Positions 39,625-45,673 of a DNA stretch of 45,673 nucleotides are shown one piece after another (the first letter of the stretch is position 1; every line of letters begins with the position of its first letter). Origin of the DNA: Sphingomonas sp. IC081 (GTDB lineage: Bacteria > Pseudomonadota > Alphaproteobacteria > Sphingomonadales > Sphingomonadaceae). Below the pieces are notes generated by a model. It saw only the letters and a program-made list of their open reading frames with translations. It did not search any database and was not told the origin of the DNA. The translations under genes and the position numbers were made by a program. The stretch covers positions 1-45,673 of the forward strand of contig NZ_CP029767.1 in assembly GCF_006874585.1 (NCBI RefSeq). Reading direction: 5' to 3'.

Positions 39625-39640
39625 CTTGCGCCGGCGCAAG
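39625..39640. repeat. 16-bp palindrome directly after a stop codon
   Basis: CTTGCGCCGGCGCAAG begins on the base after the TGA at 39622-39624 and is identical to the core of 39283-39300. It lacks a T run. It sits between two convergent genes and may act as a bidirectional stop or a protein site. Confidence 0.8.
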
Positions 39641-39649
39641 CCTGCAACC

Positions 39650-40366
39650 TCACCCCCCGATCACCGGCTTCACCTCGATCGCGCAGCGCACCGGCTTTTT
39701 GGCCTTGGTCGCTGCCGCGCTGCATTTCTCGATTTCCTGCCGGTTCCCGTCCGCAAGCGGCGCCGCCACAACGATCAGGTGCCAGCTTTGCGGTGAAGCG
39801 CGCTGCATGAGCCGCTGCCCTGCATCCCATTGGTCGCTTTCGCCCAGCACGCGCGTCGCCATGCGCTCAGGCCATAGCCAGCTTGCCGGCATCATACGCG
39901 CGATCGGCCCCGCCAGCACGGCGTAGAGCAACAGCCCCAGCACCACACCGCCGATGCCGAACACATAGAGCCATTGGTTCTGTTCATCGCCATGCCGCGC
40001 CGACGCCACCAGGCCGGAAAGATCGCGGGTGGCCCCGTCCAGCGACGATTTCGAGGATTGCACGAGGCTGCGCAATTCGCTGGTCGCCTTGGTGACGGAG
40101 GCGTTTACACGATCCCCCAGCGTTTCCGGGGTGATCTGCATGGCCGGACTCTTGCGCACGCCGTCCACCTGCTGCGCCAAAAGCCCCAGCACCTTTTCGG
40201 TGCGCTCCAGCGTCGGCTGATAGTTCGGTATCTCGATCGACGTGCGCGCCGCCGCCATATCCGCGACCGCACGGCGCAGCAACGCCACCTCCCCGCGCAA
40301 CCGATCGAACGCCACCGCCGGATCATCGCCAGCCTGGGCATCGTCGTGATATTCTCCCTCGACCAT
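39650..40366 (-). CDS. DUF6118-like single-span membrane protein beside traA
   Basis: 238 residues. A helical N-terminal half (FDRLRGEVALLRRAVADMAA, RTEKVLGLLAQQVDGVRK) predicts a coiled coil. One membrane span follows near residues 131-152 (WLYVFGIGGVVLGLLLYAVLAG with breaks). A C-terminal domain has two cysteines (EKCSAAA and VRCAIEV). I associate this design with the DUF6118 proteins encoded next to Ti-type traA in sphingomonad and rhizobial plasmids. Its start is 8 bases after the traA stop on the same strand, so the two are co-transcribed. Function unknown; a role in transfer or at the membrane is an inference from position. Confidence 0.7.
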   Translation of the reverse strand: MVEGEYHDDAQAGDDPAVAFDRLRGEVALLRRAVADMAAARTSIEIPNYQPTLERTEKVLGLLAQQVDGVRKSPAMQITPETLGDRVNASVTKATSELRSLVQSSKSSLDGATRDLSGLVASARHGDEQNQWLYVFGIGGVVLGLLLYAVLAGPIARMMPASWLWPERMATRVLGESDQWDAGQRLMQRASPQSWHLIVVAAPLADGNRQEIEKCSAAATKAKKPVRCAIEVKPVIGG

Positions 40367-40374
40367 ATTCTCTC

Positions 40375-43300
40375 CTACCGGCTCATGCCAAGATCGCGGC
40401 CCCGGCCCATGCCTAACTCCAGCGCCAGTTCACGCCCAAGATCGCCGCGTCCGAAGTCGTGGCTGCGGTTCTTGCCGATCTCCAACCCCAACTCGCGGGT
40501 GCGCCCGCGCAGGATCGATTCCACCTGCGGATCGCGCTCAAGGCTTTTCGCCATACCGGCAAGCGCCTGCCCGGCCTTCTCGCGGCCCGCCATGTCGCCG
40601 GCACGGTAAAGCTGGTCGCGCTCCTGGCGCAGCCCCTGCCAGCGCTCCACGAACCGATCGGCACGCAACACGGGATCGGTGCGCACCCGCGCCTCGGTAT
40701 TGATCGCCGTGAGCATCGGCCCGCTACGCCCCGCCGCCGCCTCGCCGATCAGGCCGGGATCGCGCTCGATGGCCGCGATCATGTCGCGCGAGGCACCGGG
40801 CCGGATTTGCTCGAGCGTGCCGCGCGCGGTCTCGAGCGCGACTTTCTGATGCTCCAATACCGGCGCGCCGCGCTCCTGCGCCTGGATGATCGCCTGCGCC
40901 GCGCGCGCCGTCCGTTCGACCGCCTGGACATAGCTGCGATCCTGCCCACGCTCGGCCGCCTTCGCCGGCGCCGGCGATGCCGGTCCGGCCGACAGCTTCA
41001 ACCCGTCGAACATCGACCGCTTCGGCTTGTCGCCGGCAGGCACCTGCTCCGGCGCTGGCCGCGAGAAGCCGGAACGCAGGCCATCGAACATCCCGCGCCG
41101 CGGTTGCTGCTCGGGCGCGGCCTTCGCCGCGCCAACGCCGCGGTCATCCCCAATTCCGCGCTTTTCGGGCGCATCCGCCATGCGGATCTCGCCCGACAAC
41201 CCGCGCCGCTCGGCAAAGTCGCGCACCCCGGCATCGGGGTCCCGAAACATCGGGTAATCCGATGCCATGTCTTTCGCCCGCTCCCGGCCAAGCGTGCGGA
41301 CAAGCTGGCGCTGATCGGCAAAGTCGTCGCGGCCGTAATGGAGCTGCACTCCGTCCCGGTGCCGCGACAACGCCACATAGGCCGAATGCCGGTCCATGCC
41401 GGGGGTCGCCAGCACATGCGCGCGATCGACCGTCACCCCCTGCGATTTATGAATGGTCGCGGCATAGCCATGATCGACATGGGCATAGTCCTTGAGGTCG
41501 AACGCCACCTGTCGGCCATCATCAAGGCGGACGGCCAGGCGCTCCGGCGATACCTGCTCGATCTTCCCCAAGGTGCCGTTCTTGACCCCAAGCCCGCGCT
41601 CGTTCTTCAGGAACATGATGCGATCGCCGCTCGCAAACTCGCGCGCACCCCGCTCGGCCGATACCCGCACGTCCTCGCCCAGCTCGCCGGCATCGCGCAG
41701 CCGATCGCGCGCGGCCAGGTTGAGGTCGCGCACCTCGGCATTGGTATGGGTGAGGATGATCCGGGTCTGATCCGGATCGGCCACGCGCTGCGCGTCCCAG
41801 CGCTCCACAAGGGCTTCCCGGGCCTGCTCGCGGGTTTCGGCAACCGCAACCATGCCGCGCGCCTCATAGGCGTGCACCGCCTCACCAGTGCGGCCCGTCG
41901 CCAGCGCCCTGGTCGCATCACGCTGCCAGTCCTCGTGCTGCCGCCGTATCTCCGTGATCTCGGCCCAGCCATGCCGCTCGGTGACAGAACGGAACGCCGC
42001 CCCGGCCTCGATCGCCTGTAGCTGTTCCGGATCGCCGACCAGCACCACCTTGGCCCCGGCCCGTTCCGCCGCCGACAATACCCGCTCCAACTGGCGCGTG
42101 CCGATCATGCCGGCCTCGTCGATCACCAGCACATCGCGCGGCCCCAAAGCCTCGCGGCCTTGCCCCCACTGATATTCCATGCTGGCGATCGTCCGCGAGG
42201 CGATGCCCGATCCCCCTTCCAGATTCTCCGCCGCGATCCCCGACAACGCTGCACCGCGCACCTCGTAGCCCGCCGCCTCCCAAGCCTCGCGCGCCACCCC
42301 CAGCATCGCCGACTTGCCGCTGCCAGCATACCCCACCACCGACGCCAGCCCGTCCCGGTCCGTGATCCGCTCCAGCGCCCCGCGCTGCTCGGCCGACAAG
42401 ACAAGCCCTCGCCCTTCCGCCAACTCCAGCGCGCGGCTCACATGCCGCTCGGCAACGCCATGCACAGCCCTGTCGGCAAGCGTATCGGCCGCCCGCTCCA
42501 ACCGCTGCTCGGCCGCGATCATGTCGCGTGAGGTGAACCGCTCCTGGCCTTTCCCATCCTGCCCCAGCGCCACCAATTCAGGCGAAGACCGCACCGCCCC
42601 CAGCACCTGGTCGAACTGCTCCTTGCCGTCACTGTGCCGGTGCGCGAACATGGCGAGGTCACGCACCGTGAACGTCGCCTGCCCCCGCGTGATCGCATCA
42701 AGCGCAATACCCGGATCGGCGATGATTTTCGCGCCGTTCTCGCGCGCAATGCGCAAATGGTCATCGGCCCGCTCGGCATCCTCACCACGCTCCAACCGCC
42801 GCGATCCAGCGGGGCCGATCTTGTGCTGCGGCTCTAGCTCGATGCCCTGCGCCTGCAACGTCCGGTGATCGATGCGGGCGTCTATATCGAGTGCCGCCAG
42901 GCGCTCGTTGACATGGACCTCCCACGCCTCGCGCCAATCCTTCAGCAACTCCGTGCCGTTCCACTCGCGCACCTTCTGGCCGAACCCCTCCGGCCCCACT
43001 TCGCGCATCGTCAGCATGACATGGGCATGGGGCTTGGGCTGGCCATCCTTGCCCACATCCCAATGCACATTGAGGTCCGCGACCATGCCGCGTTCCACGA
43101 ACTGCTTGGCCACAAAGTCGCGCGCCAGGCTGACGCCCTGCTCCCGGTTCATCTCGCGCGGAATCGAGAATTCCACCTCACGGGCAAGCTGCGCGTCCTT
43201 GCGGATCTCGCCAGCCTCGACCTCGTTCCATAGCCTTTCGCGGTCGCCTAACCGCTCTGGCGCACCTTCCGGCAACAACACTTCGGAATGCACGACGCCG

Positions 43301-43437
43301 GCCTTGTTCGTGAAGTCATGGGTGCGCCCAAGCCGCTCGTCGTGAAGCTCGGCTGCCGAACGATAGGCAGCAGACGCCACCGCGCTCGATCCGCGTCCGC
43401 GACTGATCACTTTGGCCGAGAAATGATAGATCGCCAT
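40375..43437 (-). CDS. traA: Ti-type conjugative relaxase/helicase TraA
   Basis: The start is the ATG at 43435-43437 (MAIYHFSAKVISRGRGSSAV); the longer frame lacks family similarity. It has 1020 residues. Relaxase domain (about 1-200): Y25 in SAAYRS and the three-histidine site NVHWD with KPHAHVMLTMR (H125, H137, H139). Helicase domain: Walker A GYAGSGKS at 369-376, Walker B VLVIDEAGM at 436-444, GDPEQLQAIEAGAAF, and later IHKSQGVTVDRAHV and YVALSRHRDGVQLHYGR. The C-terminal 200 residues are linker-like and basic. It nicks oriT and unwinds the transferred strand. It is divergent from traC/traD across the putative oriT. No coupling protein or type IV secretion genes are present, so the plasmid is mobilizable rather than self-transmissible. 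Confidence 0.92.
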   Translation of the reverse strand: MAIYHFSAKVISRGRGSSAVASAAYRSAAELHDERLGRTHDFTNKAGVVHSEVLLPEGAPERLGDRERLWNEVEAGEIRKDAQLAREVEFSIPREMNREQGVSLARDFVAKQFVERGMVADLNVHWDVGKDGQPKPHAHVMLTMREVGPEGFGQKVREWNGTELLKDWREAWEVHVNERLAALDIDARIDHRTLQAQGIELEPQHKIGPAGSRRLERGEDAERADDHLRIARENGAKIIADPGIALDAITRGQATFTVRDLAMFAHRHSDGKEQFDQVLGAVRSSPELVALGQDGKGQERFTSRDMIAAEQRLERAADTLADRAVHGVAERHVSRALELAEGRGLVLSAEQRGALERITDRDGLASVVGYAGSGKSAMLGVAREAWEAAGYEVRGAALSGIAAENLEGGSGIASRTIASMEYQWGQGREALGPRDVLVIDEAGMIGTRQLERVLSAAERAGAKVVLVGDPEQLQAIEAGAAFRSVTERHGWAEITEIRRQHEDWQRDATRALATGRTGEAVHAYEARGMVAVAETREQAREALVERWDAQRVADPDQTRIILTHTNAEVRDLNLAARDRLRDAGELGEDVRVSAERGAREFASGDRIMFLKNERGLGVKNGTLGKIEQVSPERLAVRLDDGRQVAFDLKDYAHVDHGYAATIHKSQGVTVDRAHVLATPGMDRHSAYVALSRHRDGVQLHYGRDDFADQRQLVRTLGRERAKDMASDYPMFRDPDAGVRDFAERRGLSGEIRMADAPEKRGIGDDRGVGAAKAAPEQQPRRGMFDGLRSGFSRPAPEQVPAGDKPKRSMFDGLKLSAGPASPAPAKAAERGQDRSYVQAVERTARAAQAIIQAQERGAPVLEHQKVALETARGTLEQIRPGASRDMIAAIERDPGLIGEAAAGRSGPMLTAINTEARVRTDPVLRADRFVERWQGLRQERDQLYRAGDMAGREKAGQALAGMAKSLERDPQVESILRGRTRELGLEIGKNRSHDFGRGDLGRELALELGMGRGRDLGMSR

Positions 43438-43466
43438 GACGGCCTCTACACTACCCTTCTTAGCGC

Positions 43467-43495
43467 ACGTCGGCAACGACGTATAAGCGCGCACT
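43467..43495 (+). other. Putative origin of transfer (oriT)
   Basis: A perfect hairpin ACGTCG-GCAA-CGACGT (43467-43482) is followed directly by TAAGCGCGCACT (43484-43495). The latter matches the RSF1010-type nic region TAAGTGCGCCCT at 10 of 12 positions. A hairpin just ahead of the nic sequence, placed between divergent traA and traC, is the arrangement of Ti/IncQ-type oriT regions. Confidence 0.7.
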
Positions 43496-43605
43496 CAAAC
43501 TCTCTCCGTTCGCCTGATTGACATTGTTCGTGTTGTGGTCAAAGCTCTGTTCTCGTATCGCGGTATGATAAGCTGCTACTTGTCGATGTGTGCGAGGGAG
43601 ATGCC

Positions 43606-43908
43606 ATGCGCAGGGTTCGGAACTATGACGCGGAGCTGAAAGCGCTGGATGCCAAGGCCCGCGTGCTCAAGGCCAAAAAAATCGAGCAGCTTGGGCAACT
43701 GGTGACAGCGTGCGGAGCTGATGTGCTCGATACTGAAACCCTCGCGGGCGTGCTCATCGCCGCCGTGGAAGCCGATGCGGATGCAAGGGAGGTGTGGCGC
43801 GCGAAAGGCTCCGCCTACTTTCAGCAACGCAGCCGGGAAACTGCCCGACGCGCTCGCAGCAACGGCGAAGGCGCAAGCGAAACTGGTCCAGGCGAGACGC
43901 CGCGTTGA
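43606..43908 (+). CDS. traC: TraC-like conjugal transfer protein
   Basis: 100 residues from the ATG at 43606, with GGGAG 8 bases upstream. The helical N-terminus (YDAELKALDAKARVLKAKKI) is followed by EQLGQLVTACGADVLDTETL. The tail is Arg/Ser-rich with WRAKGSAYFQQRS and TARRARSN. This matches the small TraC proteins that assist TraA at oriT in Ti-type systems. It is divergent from traA and followed by traD. Confidence 0.75.
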   Translation: MRRVRNYDAELKALDAKARVLKAKKIEQLGQLVTACGADVLDTETLAGVLIAAVEADADAREVWRAKGSAYFQQRSRETARRARSNGEGASETGPGETPR

Positions 43909-43945
43909 AGCCGCCCAGCGCCGCACCGATACGAGAGGATGGGTC

Positions 43946-44164
43946 GTGGCTCGCCGTGAACGCACCCGTCATCTGATTGAGCTTGGCGGCCTCGTCCAGA
44001 AAGCCGGCCTGGTCGAGCTGACCGACGACGATCGTGCCACCCTCTATGGCGCGATGCTCGATCTGGCCGCGCGCGTCCGGGGGAACGACGCCGGCGACAT
44101 CCTGGCGCTGTGGAAGCGGCGCGGCAAACGTGCGTTCGAGGCGGAAGCGGACGATGGCGCATAG
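43946..44164 (+). CDS. traD: TraD-like conjugal transfer protein
   Basis: 72 residues from the GTG at 43946, with GAGAGGA at 43933-43939. Signature ARRERTRHLIELGGLVQKAG followed by LVELTDDDRATLYGAMLDLA, as in small TraD proteins of Ti-type relaxosomes. A longer frame exists upstream but overlaps traC in another register. It probably shares the traC transcript, which ends at the hairpin at 44298. Confidence 0.78.
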   Translation: MARRERTRHLIELGGLVQKAGLVELTDDDRATLYGAMLDLAARVRGNDAGDILALWKRRGKRAFEAEADDGA

Positions 44165-44297
44165 GCTGGCGGTGACCCCGCCGCCGATCACGGTTGCGCT
44201 CAATTCGATGTTGCGCAATGGTGTGCCCCCAACAGTGCGTGACAGCAGTTCAAGGTCTGCGGCACCCCCGCTCCTCCTGACCTTGCGCTGTGCCTGA

Positions 44298-44332
44298 AGC
44301 CGGTCCGGTTCCCGTCCGGGCCGGCTCTCTTT
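44298..44332 (+). terminator. Rho-independent terminator after traCD
   Basis: AGCCGGTCCGG pairs with CCGGGCCGGCT (11 bp, one G-U) around TTCCCGT and is followed by CTCTTTT. Position 130 bases after the traD stop fits the end of that transcript. Confidence 0.75.
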
Positions 44333-44370
44333 TCCGGCAGTCGGAGTTCACCTCATGCCGGGTGGCGCCC

Positions 44371-44390
44371 CCAAAAAAACGGCCTGGGCC
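44371..44390 (-). terminator. Possible terminator after the mazEF operon
   Basis: On the minus strand, GGCC-CA-GGCC followed by G and seven T residues comes directly after the stop at 44391. The stem is short, so this is tentative. Confidence 0.35.
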
Positions 44391-44783
44391 TTAGTCGTCG
44401 CGAGACAAGTCCCTGATCGTCCGTTGGAGACAACCGAGATGATGCTTCATGAGTTTGATGTCGTGAGCATAGTCCGGCTCGGGGCGGAACTCGAAATCAG
44501 CGTCGATGTGCAGGGTGTTGCGGGCAACACACTCGAACAAGTTCATGCCGTCATATGTGGCCACGACATGGGCGATGCTGTCCGCCAGATGGTGGATCGG
44601 CGATCCCGGCGCGTTTTGGTCCTGCAATAGATGAACGTGCCGGTGGATACCGAGCAGCAGATCCGTCCGCATGTAGTTGTTCAGGAGCAGCAGCGAATGG
44701 CCGGGTGAAACCGGAACCGCAAAGCCCCTCCTGTCCCCAGGAGGAAAGAGACCATTATCAGTGGTAGCCACGTTTTTCGCCAT
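44391..44783 (-). CDS. Hypothetical third gene of the mazEF operon
   Basis: 130 residues from the ATG at 44781-44783. It starts 7 bases after the toxin stop on the same strand. The sequence has a mixed N-terminus (PGHSLLLLNNYMRTDLLLGI), several histidines (HRHVHLLQDQ, HHLADSIAHVV) and an acidic end (HLGCLQRTIRDLSRDD). No family recognised. Its placement makes it a co-transcribed passenger or an accessory of the addiction module. The ribosome binding site is weak, consistent with translational coupling to the toxin. Confidence 0.6.
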   Translation of the reverse strand: MAKNVATTDNGLFPPGDRRGFAVPVSPGHSLLLLNNYMRTDLLLGIHRHVHLLQDQNAPGSPIHHLADSIAHVVATYDGMNLFECVARNTLHIDADFEFRPEPDYAHDIKLMKHHLGCLQRTIRDLSRDD

Positions 44784-44790
44784 TGTCGGA

Positions 44791-45114
44791 TCAGGCAATG
44801 ACGAAGAAGACGGCCAGTGCTCGCGTGACCGGCAGCATGGCTTCGGCATCGAGGTGGCCGATCGTCGCCCCGATCTTGTCGCGGTTCACCGACATGGCCT
44901 TGTCCACCATGACCTGCGACCGCTTCCTCAAACCATTGGCCGGAGTCGGATCGATCGTCGTGCGGATCAGGGGTGCGTCCACCAGCGTGCCCGACACCAG
45001 TAGCACCGTGACGGTGCCGGTCTGGTCGAACTGGTCCGACTGGATGATGAGGGCGGGGCGCGGTTTGCCAAATTCACCGGACAGCGCGATCGTCACCAGA
45101 TCACCTCGGTTCAC
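44791..45114 (-). CDS. mazF: MazF/PemK-type mRNA interferase toxin
   Basis: 107 residues with the PemK fold signature: MNRGDLVTIALSGEFGKPRP, ALIIQSDQF, VTVLLVSGTLVDAPLIRTTI and RSQVMVDKAMSVNRDKIG. Family knowledge: it cleaves mRNA at short sites unless bound by the antitoxin. The start overlaps the antitoxin stop by 4 bases (ATGA-type coupling), antitoxin first, as in MazEF/PemIK. It probably stabilises the plasmid by killing cells that lose it. Confidence 0.9.
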   Translation of the reverse strand: MNRGDLVTIALSGEFGKPRPALIIQSDQFDQTGTVTVLLVSGTLVDAPLIRTTIDPTPANGLRKRSQVMVDKAMSVNRDKIGATIGHLDAEAMLPVTRALAVFFVIA

Positions 45115-45335
45115 GCCTCACCCTCGGGATCAAGATCGACCAGGGCTGCATCCATGAAGGCATCTAGATCGCGATCCGCCGCGTCGGCCGCTGCGACTAC
45201 CAGCGCCTGTCGTCGACATTCCTCCGCGAATCCTGGCCGTCGGGTATCGGGAACCCATATCTGGATCGGTCGCAGACCGGCCGCGCGCAGGGCGTCGCGA
45301 CGCTTCTGGACTCGTTCTGTTACTGGTGCTGGCAC
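45111..45335 (-). CDS. mazE: MazE-like antitoxin
   Basis: 74 residues from the GTG at 45333-45335 (PAPVTERVQKRRDALRAAGL), with GGAG 8 bases upstream; a TTG one codon earlier is also possible. The segment RPIQIWVPDTRRPGFAEECR is typical of DUF3018-type antitoxins paired with PemK toxins. The acidic C-terminus (DLDAFMDAALVDLDPEGEA) would wrap the toxin. A perfect TGTTACATGTAACA palindrome upstream is the likely autoregulatory site. Confidence 0.87.
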   Translation of the reverse strand: MPAPVTERVQKRRDALRAAGLRPIQIWVPDTRRPGFAEECRRQALVVAAADAADRDLDAFMDAALVDLDPEGEA

Positions 45336-45356
45336 CAAGGTTACTCCAATTCAAAT

Positions 45357-45370
45357 TGTTACATGTAACA
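45357..45370. promoter_or_regulatory. Palindromic operator of the mazEF operon
   Basis: TGTTACATGTAACA, a perfect 14-bp palindrome, lies 22 bases upstream of the antitoxin start. Its position fits repression by the MazE-MazF complex. Confidence 0.65.
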
Positions 45371-45630
45371 TAGGCCATGTCGGCCGTCGCTGCAAGGAAA
45401 CTGGCCGTTTTTCTGATGGTCGGCTGATGATCTGCTTCTGTAAACCTCATACGGGCCACCATGGGTGGGAATGGACCATCCTCATGCGAGCGGGGGCGCT
45501 GCGGTCCATCACAACAACCCGCAATCATTATAATATCGTTTGTATATCTATCCGATGACGATTTGCTATACCTCCGCCTGCGACAAAAATCGCCCGAAGG
45601 CGCGAAAAATCGCGCTCTGGCGGTCTAAAG
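45371..45630. other. Non-coding stretch leading to the origin
   Basis: No gene is supported here. It contains the AT-rich motif at 45531-45550 that resembles the one before parA, and an AT-rich run to about 45570. If the molecule is circular this is the left flank of the replication origin. Confidence 0.5.
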
Positions 45631-45645
45631 GTGAGTTTTGGGGTA
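45631..45645 (+). repeat. Iteron at the window's end, identical to the repA iterons
   Basis: GTGAGTTTTGGGGTA equals the origin units at 653 and 683, and is followed by an inverted half-site CTCACCGTTA (45650-45659). Its presence 45 kb away in linear coordinates, but some 600 bp away on a circle, indicates that the origin spans the window junction. Confidence 0.85.
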
Positions 45646-45673
45646 TGACCTCACCGTTAGCAATCGGCGCGAC

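Noticed and set aside
40459..42021. A 520-codon plus-strand frame opposite traA
   Set aside because: traA on the minus strand has complete relaxase and helicase motifs over this stretch.
39650..43437. Full conjugation system
   Set aside because: Only relaxase-associated genes and one membrane protein are present. No coupling protein or VirB/Trb-type genes are found anywhere in the window.
1..45673. tRNA, rRNA or tmRNA genes
   Set aside because: No cloverleaf-like stretches or rRNA-like sequence were noticed by eye. A covariance-model scan was not possible.

Overview
This 45.7-kb window looks like a mobilizable, mosaic plasmid of a sphingomonad (Sphingomonas, Sphingobium or Novosphingobium type alphaproteobacterium). 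The evidence is an iteron-regulated Rep_3-type replicon, a small ParA/ribbon-helix-helix partition pair, a Ti-type TraA/TraC/TraD mobilization set with a plausible oriT, IS6100, several Tn3-family elements, and GC-rich alphaproteobacterial coding. The replication iteron found upstream of repA also occurs in the last 45 bases of the window, and a short reading frame runs without interruption from the last bases into the first. The window is therefore probably one complete circular molecule opened inside its origin; this is an inference.

Layout. 1-3460: origin (DnaA box, iterons), repA, RHH protein, parA and a SprT-like zinc protein. 3484-7596: a Tn3-family element with 47-bp inverted repeats, a divergent transposase and a resolvase with a long C-terminal extension. 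8005-9239: a second replication-like module (wHTH initiator-like gene plus five direct repeats). 9290-10729: the 3' half of a second Tn3-family tnpA. 10730-15301: a complete third Tn3-family element carrying a RelE/HigB-like toxin-antitoxin pair. 15329-18042: a second mobilization module (mobC, relaxase and small genes).

18177-35328: an exopolysaccharide (EPS) locus. In order it holds a glycosyltransferase with an internal deletion, a GDP-mannose 3,5-epimerase-like gene, an inserted IS3-family element, a Wzy-type polymerase, a predicted polysaccharide-modifying enzyme, a Wzx-type flippase, four more glycosyltransferases (two GT4, one GT2, one WecG/TagA), an unrecognised protein, a Tat-exported beta-helix protein, a GMC oxidoreductase and an aldo/keto reductase. 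The genes are largely co-directional and often overlap. No initiating sugar-phosphate transferase and no Wza/Wzc export genes are present, so the pathway must borrow these from elsewhere in the cell.

35290-39260: a graveyard of mobile-element pieces (IS256, IS21 istB, a Tn5393-like end with tnpR, a duplicated tnpA end, IS6100, an SDR fragment and an integrase fragment). 39316-44164: transfer region with a DUF6118-like protein, TraA, oriT, TraC and TraD. 44391-45335: a MazEF/PemIK-type addiction operon with a third gene. Two identical 580-bp copies of a Tn3 end (9290-9869 and 36724-37303) lie in direct orientation around the EPS plus mob segment. This suggests that the 27-kb segment entered by recombination as part of another circle and could leave the same way.
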